From Nectonema munidae (lineage: Eukaryota > Nematomorpha > Nectonematoida > Nectonematidae), in the NCBI GenBank assembly GCA_030549495.1, contig JAUIRK010000110.1:186001-250000 (forward strand): DNA of 64,000 nucleotides, written 5' to 3'. Shown in pieces: positions 1 through 10,540 of this stretch. The position numbers and the translations under genes are program-made. A model generated the notes under the pieces. It was given only the letters and a program-made list of their open reading frames with translations, was not told where the DNA came from and did not search any database. Positions within the stretch are counted from its first letter, which is position 1, and each line of letters begins with the position of its first letter.

Positions 1-59
1 TCTTAAAAAACTTTAGTGAAGGATAGAGAAAAAAATAAGTTATTTTTGAATAAATTAAA

Positions 60-439
60 GTTTTTATGGTGTAGGTGTCAAAGTGACCCAGATGAGCAAT
101 CCTAGTGTTTAGTTTGTCTAATAAAAGGTTTCAATCGTCTATTAAAAGGGGTTACCTATCTCTCTTCATTCTTCAGCTCTAGGACAACCCAACATGCAAA
201 TCGTCATCATTTCTCTCTCGCGAAGACTACTTTTATTTTAATGATTTTGTAAAACAAATTACAGCGACATTTAATTTAATTTATATATTTAATCGTTGAT
301 GTTCATTTATTAATAATTTTGATAACGTATAATGAATTGCAAAATAATAACAAAATAACACTCTAAATCGATATTTATTTATAACATTAGATGTAAGACT
401 GTAAAAATTAAGATAATGAAAAATAACTTCATTTTACGA
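60..439 (-). other. 3' flank of TASOR-like copy 1
   Basis: This stretch follows the stop codon of the minus-strand TASOR-like copy 1. Read on the minus strand it holds an AATAAA-type signal within about 80 bp of the stop. Further out lies a block, about 60-220, that closely matches the region after the stop of copy 2 (about 22000-22115). The shared block includes TGTTGGGTTRTCCTAGAG and a run ending in TTTTATTAG. It shows that the duplicated unit extends past the coding region. No open reading frame of interest was seen. Confidence 0.6.
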
Positions 440-1439
440 TTAAAACATCTTCGCTTCAGGCTTCAAACTAGAAGCCATATCTTCTGAAATTCTCATTTTT
501 TTATTCGTGCCTTCTACTTGATCGTATAACCCCCTAATTGAATCATCGGAATCCTTTGAATCTTCAGCCTTCCTAATGTTTCGGAATTCATCTGGAAAAT
601 ATTCAACTACCGTTAACTCCATGACTGGTGATTCCGAATCTCTTTTGCAAATGTTATGTCTCGGATCTTGCAACAAACTGATTTTTACTCCCTTCAAGTA
701 AGCGAACTGGCCCTTGACTGGGATGATGGGCGTGGACACATTCGACGTGATCAGTGGCTTTCCGTTGAAGTTCACTTTCGTGTGGTCGAGTAAAGTGGTC
801 TTAGCTCCATTCGGGCACTTCTCCGACTCCACGTTCGCAGAGGCCTCCTTCTTCGGCTTCTTCACGTTTTCTCTCTTCAGGGTGTCATCGATCGTTTTTC
901 TGATGGTGGCGCTCAATTCCTCTTCCTTTGCTTTATTTGCCGAAGTAGCCTTCACGACTTTTACTTTGCAAACGGGAATCTTCACCCCATTTTTTTTTAT
1001 TCTGGGATCGGACAATTTCTTTTTAGCAGGTTTTGCTGTTACTTTTTCTGTGATTTCATTTGAGGATTCATTGTCATCAGAGTTCACAGGAGAAAAGGGA
1101 ATCTTTTCAATTTCTACTTCATCATCTTCTTCCTTCTTTTCTGACGACTTCTCACCATTAAGGAAGTCCCTCACCAATTTAACAAGAATGCCATTTAATT
1201 GAGATTTGATCACGAACGTTTCATTTCCATTCTCAGAACTTAAGCAGGCAAGTGTTTCTGCCAAAATTGATAATGTGTCTGTAATTGACTTTTGTTTTTG
1301 TTTGTTCGGAGTGTTTTCGAGAATGATGGATAAGTGCTTAATGCTGAAGGAAAAGAGAAGTTGGTAAAAATCTACTTTATTTCCAAGTCCCACGTTATGA
1401 ACGAAATTCTGGCAAGACATTTCAAGAAGGTGTGACAAC
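440..1439 (-). CDS. Open last exon of TASOR-like copy 1
   Basis: This exon starts after a good acceptor (TTTTTCTAG) and is open for 1000 nt to a stop at 440. It encodes the helical block beginning HLLEMSCQNFVHNVGLG, an acidic stretch, a Lys-rich region with DPRIKKNGVKIP, and a C-terminal part with two more acidic segments. It corresponds to residues 456-794 of copy 3. The exon is open while exons 3 to 6 of the same copy are broken, so it is either too young to have collected stops or still used from another start. An in-frame ATG lies just upstream in the intron (product begins MSLKCFSFSRL). Which of these holds cannot be told from the sequence. Confidence 0.5.
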
Positions 1440-3783
1440 CTAGAAAAAGAAAAGCATTTTAAACTCATCATATTATTATAAAGGTTTTTAATACTGTGCT
1501 TCCTGTAAAGTGAAAGATGGAGACTTTTTAAGAATATTGGGAACGTCTTGTTCACTTTGAAAAGGAGTTTTAGTGACGGGTTGAGAAAGGAGGTTTGGTT
1601 TTGGCACTTGTGGAGGAACTTGGCCCAGATTAATTGACTTTGTAAAATCAACATTTCCATTTGTAGTTTGGGAAATATTAGTTTGAGTAGGTTGTCGTGA
1701 TGTGGAGGTTGAGTTGATATTTTTAAAATTAATACTGTTTTTCACATTGAAATGATGAGAAGACTGTTGGAGTGTTCGGAAACGTATATTTTGAAGATTT
1801 TTGGAAGCCAGAGAAATTTTAACAGGAATTTTTCAAATGAAAATCGATGAGTCTCTTTGAAAATTGGCTATTTTTTGTAACTATGCAAGTGCTTTGATAA
1901 AATCGTGGTATTGAACTTTGTCCGAAGTCTTGACTTTTCATTAAAGGATGAAGTGGATAATTTTTTTAATTGGAGTTGTTTTTAAATTCATTAGAGATGC
2001 GTGTATTTGATTCTTGTAATTTAATTGGTTCTTTTCGTTTAAAGGCATTCCTAGAGAAAATACAAAAATAAGTTTTATACAAAATTCTTATAAACTTTTA
2101 CTTGTATTTCCTGGAGAAGCTGAAGGATTTAAAGCCTCTTATGCTTCCATTGTTACTTTTCTTTGGTATTTGTTGACCACACTGATGGGAGAAATCAGCT
2201 TTTGGTTATCAAGTGGACGAGAGCGTACAGAAATATACCACGAGGATAATCTACTAATTTGCACGTTGTCATATCATACTCGTAAATGTAGACCTTGAAA
2301 GGAGAAAAAAAGATCTTTTGAAAAAAGATAAAGAAAGAAAATCATTACGAGAGATTTATTGTTTTTGGCAAAGAAGCTTTTTTCATGGGGAGTTGGTCTT
2401 TTATCTGTCACGTGACTTTCGTGCAATGGCGATGGGTCGATCGAATTTTCTGAATCCGTCACATTTTCATTTTTGGGATGATTAGAGCAAATTGGAGTAA
2501 ATGGCCATGCTTAATTGAGGATTTTTATTTTTCCAAGTTTTTTTTATGGTTTTTCTTGAATTAACATACAACATAAGTTTATTTTTCTTACTGAAATTAT
2601 TGTTTATTTAATATTTAAAATATCTTATTTAAAATTTTTCTTTTCTTCTTTGTTTTCAATGTAAAACCAACAAGGAACAAGACATGCTTTGCTGTGGCAA
2701 TTGGTCATGTTATAAATGCACAAATTTCCCATCAAATTTTAATGACTTTTTTGATGCTAACTATAATCTTGGTATAAGGTGGTTATGTGTTGACTGTTTA
2801 CATCCTATTTCCAAGCATGATGACAAGACAAAGTCCATAAAAAATAAAAATTTAGATGTATAGTGTATTCAAATATAGTGAGCTCTGAAGTACTTGTTGC
2901 CCTGTCTAAAGGATTCAAAGAAGTGAAAGAGGAATTACAGATTATTATCAAAGATAAATTTAATTAATAAATTTTTCCTTCAAAATCACTGTCTACCCCA
3001 ATTATTCTGTTTACAAGAAACTTGGATCACTGAAAATAATTTTAATGTTTTTAATATTGATGGGTACCACTTAGCATTCTCACCTCCTTCGTTAAGTTCT
3101 CATTCAGGATTAGCAATCAACATTAATAAAAACTTGGATTTTGAAATTTTCAACCACTTTTTAGATAATGAATATTTTGAGGTTCTTACAATACTAATTA
3201 AATTTGAATCTTCGCAGACATTAAGTATAAATAATGTATATCGGAGACCTACAAATGATTCCCAATACATTGAATCTTTCATTGAGCAGTTTGAATCTTT
3301 TTTGTATCACTATCCCTATGATCTTAAGTCAACTTTCTTCGTTGGGGATTTCAATTTTGACCTGTTTAATTTGTCAAATAATACTTCTACCAAAAGATTT
3401 TTGGAAATTTTGTTATCTAACCATTTCAAGCTATAAATTACCAAGTACACTGGTTTTATTAGTGAGTCACTGTTAGACAACATTTATATTCCTACTAATT
3501 TTGATTCCTATCTATCATTCAACCTTAATTTCCATGTTTCAGATCACTTACCCGTTTTGACATCTTTGAATTTTACTTTTAAAAATAATAGTACTTTGTT
3601 CAAAAAACTGCTTGACAAAACTTTCTTTATAAAGTCTATAAAGAGTTTGATTGGCATAACTATTTAATTAATCAACCTAATAACTTCTTTCAAATACTCT
3701 ATAACAAATTAACAGGTTTTCTAAATTCAAGCTATAAATTAGTTACATTTAAGAAAAATTCTTATCTATATTATAAAAATGGT

Positions 3784-5010
3784 TTGAATTATTGGGTAAA
3801 CAAAGAATTTCTAGAAATGTTAAAACTTAGAAATAAAATTTTTTTGAAAATGATGAAATTTTCAAATGATAATTTAAGGAAAAACTACTTGTATATCAGA
3901 AATAAAGTTAAACAATTGTCCATAAAGCTGAAAAATGAGTATTATTTAAGTTCTTTCTCGAATGCTAATAATAATCCCAAACATATTTGGAAAAAATTAA
4001 ATAATTTTTTGAATAAGTCAACAAAAACGAAAATATTAATTAAACATGAAGGAAATTTGATGCAGGATACTACACATATTTCAAATATATTTAATGATAA
4101 ATTTACCAATGTTATGAATGATGCTCAAGATTTCAATCCACTCACCTTCAGCTTTGCTAAAAACCATTACTTCAATTTTCATAAGATATCAATTCAAGAT
4201 GTTTTACTAGTTGTCAACTCTTTTGAGAACAAAAATTGCGCGGATATCTACGGTTTTTCTATGAAGCATGTTAAATTGGCTGTCAACTACATTGCTGAGT
4301 ATTTAGCGATAGCGTTTAATTCTTGCTTAGAGTTCGGAGTTTATCCTAAAGTCTTTAAGCTCTCTAAAGTTTCTCCCATTTTCAAAAAAGGTGATAACCT
4401 TGACCCTAACAATTACCGTCCCATATCAATTGTACCCGCCTTCTCGAAGGTATTTGAGAAACTCTTATATAAACAAATAATCAATTACTTCAATTTAAAT
4501 AATCTGCTTTACAAATTTCAGTTTGGTTTTAGAGAAAAGCACAACACTCAACTATTATTATGTCTCTTTATTAATGAAATTATTGATAAACTTCAATCCA
4601 GTCTTGGTGTTTTAACAGTCTTTATTGACTTTACTAAAGCTTTTGATATGATTCCACATAATCTTCTCATTCAAAAACTAAGTTCGTATGGTTTTCTAGA
4701 TCAGTCATCATTATCCCTCATCGTGTCGTATTTAAAAGATCGTCAACAGCAGGTTGTTATTGATAGTTCTTTTTCTAGAAAAATAAATGTTGTTTCAGGG
4801 GTTCCTCAAGCTTCTATTTTGAGCCCATTGTTCTTTTTAATATTTTCAAATGATCTGTACTTATCTAATGAAAAACTGACTTTTTTCACGTTTGCTGATG
4901 ATCTTACAATAAATATACCTCTTTCTCTGGATGATGAAACTATCAGTGTCAATTACTTTAATGATCGATTACATGGAGTTTTAAATTGGTGTTCCGTAAA
5001 CAGTATGTAA
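3784..5010 (+). CDS. LINE reverse transcriptase fragment
   Basis: A 408-residue open frame holds the core of a non-LTR reverse transcriptase. Visible motifs in order are FKLSKVSPIFKKGD and NYRPISI (about residues 195-220), FQFGFREKHNT (about 245), VFIDFTKAFDMIPH (about 280, carrying the first catalytic Asp), GVPQASILSPLFF (about 340) and the catalytic box FADDL (about 370). FADD replaces the usual YADD, a conservative change. It lacks a start shared with the endonuclease and ends in a stop at 5008-5010; the reading continues in another frame at 5035-5271 (LDVVIDNKLKWGCH) and 5441-5764. It is therefore a piece of a broken ORF2 rather than a host gene. Confidence 0.85.
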   Translation: MNYWVNKEFLEMLKLRNKIFLKMMKFSNDNLRKNYLYIRNKVKQLSIKLKNEYYLSSFSNANNNPKHIWKKLNNFLNKSTKTKILIKHEGNLMQDTTHISNIFNDKFTNVMNDAQDFNPLTFSFAKNHYFNFHKISIQDVLLVVNSFENKNCADIYGFSMKHVKLAVNYIAEYLAIAFNSCLEFGVYPKVFKLSKVSPIFKKGDNLDPNNYRPISIVPAFSKVFEKLLYKQIINYFNLNNLLYKFQFGFREKHNTQLLLCLFINEIIDKLQSSLGVLTVFIDFTKAFDMIPHNLLIQKLSSYGFLDQSSLSLIVSYLKDRQQQVVIDSSFSRKINVVSGVPQASILSPLFFLIFSNDLYLSNEKLTFFTFADDLTINIPLSLDDETISVNYFNDRLHGVLNWCSVNSM

Positions 5011-6155
5011 GTAAATTTCAATAAATCTCAAGCGATGCTATTCACAAGTAAGAGTGAAACTATAATTAAACTCGATAATTTCATGTTCAAATGCACTGAA
5101 TCTTTTGAAATACTAGATGTTGTCATTGACAATAAACTAAAATGGGGCTGTCACATCGCTTGTATTGTGAACAAACTTTCAAGAGTTACTGGTATACTTA
5201 ATTTTTACCGGAATGCCTTTAGCTTAAAAGTCAAACAATTGCTCTATGATTCATTTTTTTATCCTATATAAATTATTGTCTTGTCTTGTGGGGACATAAT
5301 GATCTCACATTATTAATTACACTACAAATAAAAGCATTAAGGTGAAAATATACAATGCGAATTTCCTATCCCATACAAGCTCACTCTTTTTTGTTGCTAA
5401 AGTGCTGAAAATTGATGAGTTGTATGAGTACAACTAAGCTTTGATTACTTATAAGTTTTTCAACTATCAGCTTCCTGATACGTTTTTAGATGTTTTAGAT
5501 TTTAACCCAATGAAAGGTAGATATGATTTACGAAATAAATTGAAAACCATTCTCCCGTATAAAAGATTGAAATATTATCAAACTATCAAATTTAAATTGG
5601 CTGAGTTTTGGAACAATAATAATTTGTATCTAGTCAATTACCTAAGTTTTAGTATAAGCGGATTCAAGAAAAAAATCAAAGAAAGATTCATTGAAAATTA
5701 TAAAGTTAAATGCTCTCTAAGTAACCGTTTTTCTTGTAAATTTTCAATCCAATTGGATTCTTGATGTTTTCAACTGCTTATTGTGAAATTTTGTGTATAT
5801 TTTTATAACGAAAAAATTGAACACCAGCAACTTGTTCAAACGCGAATTCTTTATTTCATTCAGCACTCCTTTTTCTTTGGAGATAAATAGAAATCGTTTG
5901 AACGAAAATGCGAAAAACTTGCCATCTCAATCCACATTAAAACTATCAGTATTATAATAATATTTTTCTACAAGTGCACACGTTTCAAGCTTTTTACTCA
6001 TTCAAATGATATTTGAGTGTCTAAATTCATGGACACAGGAAACGAATCTCATTTTTGTACTTGATTAGTCAGTCGGCGTTATTCAATAGTAAGCAAACTA
6101 AGAATATGTAGATAAGATGGTGCTGAGATATCATCATGAGACACCATCATGTGAT

Positions 6156-6182
6156 CTGATGATGACAATAGTGGTCGCAAAT
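6156..6182 (+). ncRNA. Degenerate hammerhead-like motif
   Basis: The sequence CTGATGATGACAATAGTGGT is followed by CGCAAA. This resembles the core of a hammerhead ribozyme (CUGAUGA, a short stem II, then GAAA). The stem could be GAC paired with GT-rich bases around an AATAG loop, but the GAAA is changed to GCAA, so this copy should not cleave. A second copy lies at 53465-53490. Placement near the 3' end of the LINE suggests retroelement origin. This could be a chance resemblance. Confidence 0.2.
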
Positions 6183-6837
6183 TTGTTGTTTTTTATTATT
6201 TTTATATCAACAAAGCGTACTTTCTCTCTCTCTATCAATTATATAGAAGCATAAAACGTTTTTGCTGTGGCATCTAGAGTTTAAGAGAGAAAACAACTTG
6301 AAATACAATATATAGAGAGCGCATAGAAGGTTGCGAAACTTATTTTATGTTACCTACCTTACTTTTCATTGTTTCAATAAATTCAATTCAATTCAATAAA
6401 GCAACAATTCGATCATATTCCTTAACTCATGGCATGGAACATATAATTTTGTAAAACGACAGAAAATACAATCAAAATTTATAAACATTCTAATTGTGAA
6501 AGATGCAAAACAATATTTTTAGAACTTAAAAAAATAGAAATAGTTTTGTAAGCTAAATTTGTGATATTTTATAAGCTCGAACTTTTACTACCCTTGTTCC
6601 CTTCACTTATCTCATTATTATTAACACCAACATCATCATGACCATAACTTTCAATATTTTAAGCATGGTCGTTTTGAAAAATAAACTCAAAAAAAGTTTT
6701 TAATTGAAACTTAAAAAACCAAACTGATTTAAACTAAAATTGGCATCAGTGAATTTTAAATCTTCCATATTTTCTTCCACTTGATCAGTTAAATAAAATA
6801 TTCTTCCAAAAATTTCTTCGTTATATTTTATATGGGG

Positions 6838-6965
6838 CATGAGTAAGGTTGGTTAGATACTGGGTTTCGATAACTCAAGGCCTTGGGTTCGATCATGCAT
6901 CAAGTCTACTTTTCTCATAGTTCCATAAAAGCGGCGCAATTGTGCTTTCTCGTTGAAAACACCCC
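6838..6965 (+). mobile_element. tRNA-derived SINE copy
   Basis: A tRNA-like head holds an A-box-like stretch (GGTTGGTTAGATACTGGG) and a B box (GGGTTCGATCA at about 6885-6895). A tail follows with CATCAAGTCTACTTTTCTCAT and GCGCAATTGTGCTTTCTC. Head and tail are shared with the copy at 58420-58545. The head is shared with the minus-strand copy at about 51125-51225. It lies in the intron between exons 4 and 5 of TASOR-like copy 1. It is a SINE and not a functional tRNA, since no acceptor stem closes. Confidence 0.6.
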
Positions 6966-7788
6966 ATGGCACCTTTATAACTAAATTTCGTGGTAAACGG
7001 AGTTTTAAAAAAATTTGCTATAGTTTTGAAAGTACAATTTATAAAATCGCTTCGTTATAAGCGGATGTATTTTTCACTGAAGAATATAGTTGATATACCT
7101 ATAGACCCAGCAGCAAAATTTTCCTCCACATTCCACTATCTTGAAGAAGTGGTATACAATCAAGGAGACATCCTTAAACGCATATAAATATTGAGTATTA
7201 TAAATAAAGTGAGTATTTTTTCTTTTTAAATGTTTCTTATTTTAGTAGATCAATATTTTGGAATACCGATCAATGAAAGACGAGAAATTTTTAGACATAA
7301 CTTCCCATCTAAAAACTTAGTTAGAAGAATATTTTTGGCATTAAATAGGGCTTCAGATAAACATAAATCGGCATAGCGGTACAGATGAACGCCTAAAAAT
7401 AAAGGATGATTAGCAGTCTCTGACTTAGAAATAAATTCTTACACTTGGAACGCTCACCCAGAACAGATCTTGGAAAATTGCCAATTCTGACACCATCCTT
7501 TGTTTGATTTTAAATGCCGGCATGACCAAAAAGGCATAAGACTCTCCCAAGCGAACATTTGCTTCCTTCAACTCATTTTTCTTATCGACATACTTTCTGT
7601 CCAAAGCTTTATTTCCTAACACTTCCACCTAAAAACTTCATAAAATAAGAAGAAAATAACGAATATTTAATTTACTTTTTCTTTTTTCACACCATCTAAA
7701 CAATTTTTGGAAACAATGAAACTATTTTTTATTATTATTTGAATTTCTACTTCTTCCCTTTTACCATCCTCTATTTCTCGAATCGCAT

Positions 7789-8560
7789 CTAAAATAAAGA
7801 AATGAAAATTTAAAACATCATAAGGAAACAAAAGTTTAACACATTTGAATCTCAGTTAATTTATAAAATATCATCAAGCTTTATTTGCGAAAAACATATC
7901 TGGTTCTGAGCAAAATAACTCAGTAACATGAACAAAGCAAGAAATCAATGAAATATCATTTTAATCAATGAGGTTTGAAAAAATAAAAGAGCATCGATTT
8001 GGCGAATGTAAAAGCTACTCGAAGCAAATGTAACTCTGGCCTCGGATGGAAACGAAAGAATAATACTAAGTGAAAGAAAGAAAGGTGCAAATACAGATGA
8101 ATATGCAAAACCAAAACCTTGCTACACGGCTTGAAAAAAAACATTGCGCTTGCATGAAAACGCATTAAATTTATTATTTAATTTGATAACCTAATTCTAA
8201 AGTGTTAATAAGCTTAAAATATGTATAAAAAATTTTACTATTGATTAATTACTTAATTTTTTGCTTTCGTTAAGCGTCGACAATTCTCGGAATCGATACC
8301 CTTAGGCTTGCATGCATGAAATGGAGTATTCTTATTCTTGTATATAATAATTCATGTGAATCGTCTTTTTCTCTTCTGACTCGTCGTCCATGTTTGCGTG
8401 TTGTTCGCTTTCTCGCTGTTACAATGCCAAAGGCTCCTATTTCTCTTCGCCATCAATGTTATGTCAATAGCTTTGGAGGTCACGTTTTGCTGATGATACA
8501 AAGCCTCTTCTTTCAATGGCTGCATCAGAATATGGGCTGATTACTGTTTTTATCCTCCCA
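7789..8560 (-). promoter_or_regulatory. 5' flank of TASOR-like copy 1
   Basis: Read on the minus strand this is homologous to the regions before the ATG of copies 2 and 3. It has TTTCATGCATGC, then about 30 bp, then GTCGACGCTTAACGAAAG, then ATTTTAAGCTTATTAACA. Copy 3 has TTTCATGCGTGC, GACGACGCTTACCGAAAT and ATTTTAAGCTTATTAACA at about 30594-30734. The exon 1 seen in the other copies is not recognisable between here and exon 2. The match ends near 8560, just before the Tigger-like element. Confidence 0.55.
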
Positions 8561-8890
8561 CAGACTATGGAACAAACGTTATTTACGAAATTTTCCTTTT
8601 CAAAATCCTGACATTTTTGATTTTGTATCAAATGCTGCAAAATCTCTTTGAAAATCTCCCCTTCTTGAAAAATTGAGTTTGTTAGTGATATAATGCAATT
8701 ACTTATTATTTAGTTTTTAAAAAAGAACGAAATTCCCTATATCTATGTATAATACGCATCGACATTTTGATAGAGAGAAAAATTCTATCATAGATCACAC
8801 ACTGAAAAAAATTTGACTCACATAAAGCATAGACGTAGTTACAATAATGCATACATATATATTTACCCACACAACACGTATATGAGACAG

Positions 8891-8912
8891 CAGTATTATT
8901 ATTATTATTATC
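8891..8912 (+). repeat. ATT microsatellite
   Basis: About six ATT/TTA units lie in a spacer inside the left part of the Tigger-like element. No function is apparent. Confidence 0.8.
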
Positions 8913-9067
8913 AGCTCTTAAGGTATACTGATAGAGTGTACGATAATAAGTACATAGAAAGTACCATAAGTGCATAATTTCCGGTTGCGTGTGTGGGGAT
9001 AATCAGGCAGTCTAATAAGAAGAGGTTCATCATTCATTTTTGCTTTTTTTTTATCTTGAAAGTTATC

Positions 9068-10249
9068 ATGCCGCCTCGCAGAATATCATACGATAGTTCT
9101 TTTAAACTTCAAGTCATTGAATATGCGAAATTGAACGGTAATAGGCCTGCTGCACGTAAATTTACATCAAATGAAAGCAATATAAGGATGTTGAGTAAAA
9201 TGCCTAGAAAAAACGCGCTAACAGAGGTACAGCAGCTTATTAGCCAGAAATGGAAAAACAGTTAGTCGAGCATATTGCTGAGTCTCGTGAAAAGGGTTTT
9301 GCATTGAACACAATTCAAGTACGCATTAAAGCAAAATCAATTGCTAAACAACTCGATCTGAAGAATTTTAAGGCCTCAAGTACCTGGTGTTATAGGTTTA
9401 TGGCGCGTCACAAGTTATCGATGCGTCGGAGAACCCATATCGCGCAAAAGCTACCTGATGACTACGAACAAAAGATTACAGCATTTCAACGATATCTCAT
9501 CAAGCGATGTAAAGAACTGAACCCACCTTTGTCATTAATTGGTAATGCTGATCAAACGCCTCTTACCTTTGATATCCCGTCAAGCTATGCTATTGAAAAA
9601 AAGGGGCGTCTAACATAGCCATTCTTTCTACAGGTCACGAAAAGAGCAGATTTACAGTGATGCTGGCATGCATGTCTGATGGCACAAAACTTCCTCCTTA
9701 TATTGTATTCAAAAGAAAAAAAGCACCTAAGGCAACTAAGCTTCCAAGTGGTGTTATCGTGCGCTTCCAATCAAAGGGATGGATGAATGATGAATTAATG
9801 AAAGATTGGGCCGATGTTGTATGGGCAAACGTGTTGGAGGGTTGCTAAAAAATAAAACTAGCTTGCTTATTCTTGATGCTTTTAGGTGTCACAGAAATCC
9901 CCAATTTCTAAAGCATTTACATAAACATCACAAAACAGATGTTATTGTCATTCCAGGAGGTATGACGTCAATACTTCAGCCCATAGACGTAGGAATTAAT
10001 TATCCTATGAAGTCACTCCTCAAAACAAAATGGCAAGAATGGATGCAACATGGAAAAAAATCATACAGAAAAGGTGGTCGCACTCGTGCTCCTGATTTAA
10101 TAACTGTGGCTCAAAGGGTAAAAGAAGCATGGGATGAGTTAAATCCTAGCATCATTATAAATTCATGTTGCTCAATCTCAAATGCTATGGACGGAACAGA
10201 AGATGATATTTTATGGACTGATTACGGAGAAGGAAGAAAGGAAACGTAA
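9068..10249 (+). pseudogene. Pogo/Tigger-like transposase, frameshifted
   Basis: The reading starts MPPRRISYDSSFKLQVIEYA at 9068, a helix-turn-helix start typical of pogo-like and CENPB-like transposases. A second DNA-binding part follows (WCYRFMARHKLSMRRRTH), then the DDE domain: IGNADQTPLTFD (first Asp), VMLACMSDGTKLPPYIVFK, LLILDAFRCH (second Asp) and IPGGMTSILQPIDVGIN (third acidic position, D). The C-terminal acidic tail ends near 10249 or slightly beyond. The parts lie in different frames with changes near 9250, 9615 and 9810-9840, so at least three frameshifts break it. The catalytic residues are still recognisable, which points to moderate age. Confidence 0.85.
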
Positions 10250-10540
10250 GATGAGGATCTAGAAAACTCTGATGCTGACTTGTTTTATGAAGATATGCTG
10301 TCGACAGAGCAAGCTGAAGATCTTTTCAACAATTCTAATCGTGATAGCGATTCTGAAAGCTGTGAATTAAACATATATTAGCATGTGTTCATCAATAAAT
10401 ACTTGTTTTTCATGTTGTGTTTCAAACTTATTTCTTATATTTTAAAATCATCAATAAATAGTTTCCGTGTATAATACGCTGAGTTATTATAACGGCGAAT
10501 TTGTAGCTAAAAAGTGCGCATTATACGTGGGGAAATACGG

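Larger units (their letters stand above)
2640..6400 (+). mobile_element. CR1/Jockey-group LINE, degraded
   Basis: This non-LTR retrotransposon lies in antisense in the long intron of TASOR-like copy 1. At about 2680-2860 there is a Cys-rich PHD-like piece (CCGNWSCYKCTNF, later LCVDC), as in ORF1 of many such elements. An apurinic endonuclease follows (LQETW at about 3010, VYRRP and GDFNFD at 3230-3360), then a reverse transcriptase (3784-5010) and a C-terminal part to about 5764. Several frame breaks separate these parts, so the copy is dead. The 3' end is probably the short AATTC repeats near 6380-6400. No target-site duplication was recognised. The assignment to the CR1/Jockey side rests on the PHD-like ORF1 and the overall layout; the exact clade is uncertain. 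Confidence 0.8.
440..7788 (-). pseudogene. TASOR-like gene copy 1, decayed pseudogene
   Basis: This is a minus-strand paralogue of the two TASOR-like genes further right. Recognisable exons are exon 2 (7676-7788, 113 nt as in the other copies), exon 3 (about 7445-7628), a damaged exon 4 (about 7300-7392), exon 5 (about 2350-2452), exon 6, exon 7 and exon 8 (440-1439). Exon 1, MALKKFVIPKK in the other copies, was not found. Exon 3 lacks about 7 nt after FKIK and shifts frame. Exon 4 is shifted and diverges after NAKN. The 5' end of exon 5 and its acceptor are replaced by unrelated sequence. Exon 6 lacks about 7 nt after ALVH and then meets stops. Exon 8 stays open to the stop and is close to exon 8 of copy 3. 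A LINE and a SINE sit in the intron between exons 4 and 5. Sequence is closest to copy 3. A short product from exon 8 alone cannot be excluded. Confidence 0.85.
8727..10540 (+). mobile_element. Pogo/Tigger-like DNA transposon, degraded
   Basis: A DDE transposase of the pogo/Tigger group is flanked by similar ends. The right end, reverse-complemented, reads CCGTATTTCCCCACGTATAA and then TGCGCAC. The left end near 8727 reads CGAAATTCCCTATATCTATG and then TATAATACGCATC. The right end is directly followed by TA (10541-10542), as expected for a Tc1/mariner-superfamily insertion; the left TA is not clear. The element sits just beyond the 5' flank of TASOR-like copy 1, so it may mark the edge of the duplicated unit. 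The left boundary is uncertain by up to about 250 bp. Confidence 0.7.

Noticed and set aside
714-1202. 162-residue plus-strand open frame opposite TASOR-like exon 8; similar frames at 20897-21565 and 44238-44726
   Set aside because: They are antisense shadows kept open by the conserved exon on the other strand. They have no splice or start context of their own.
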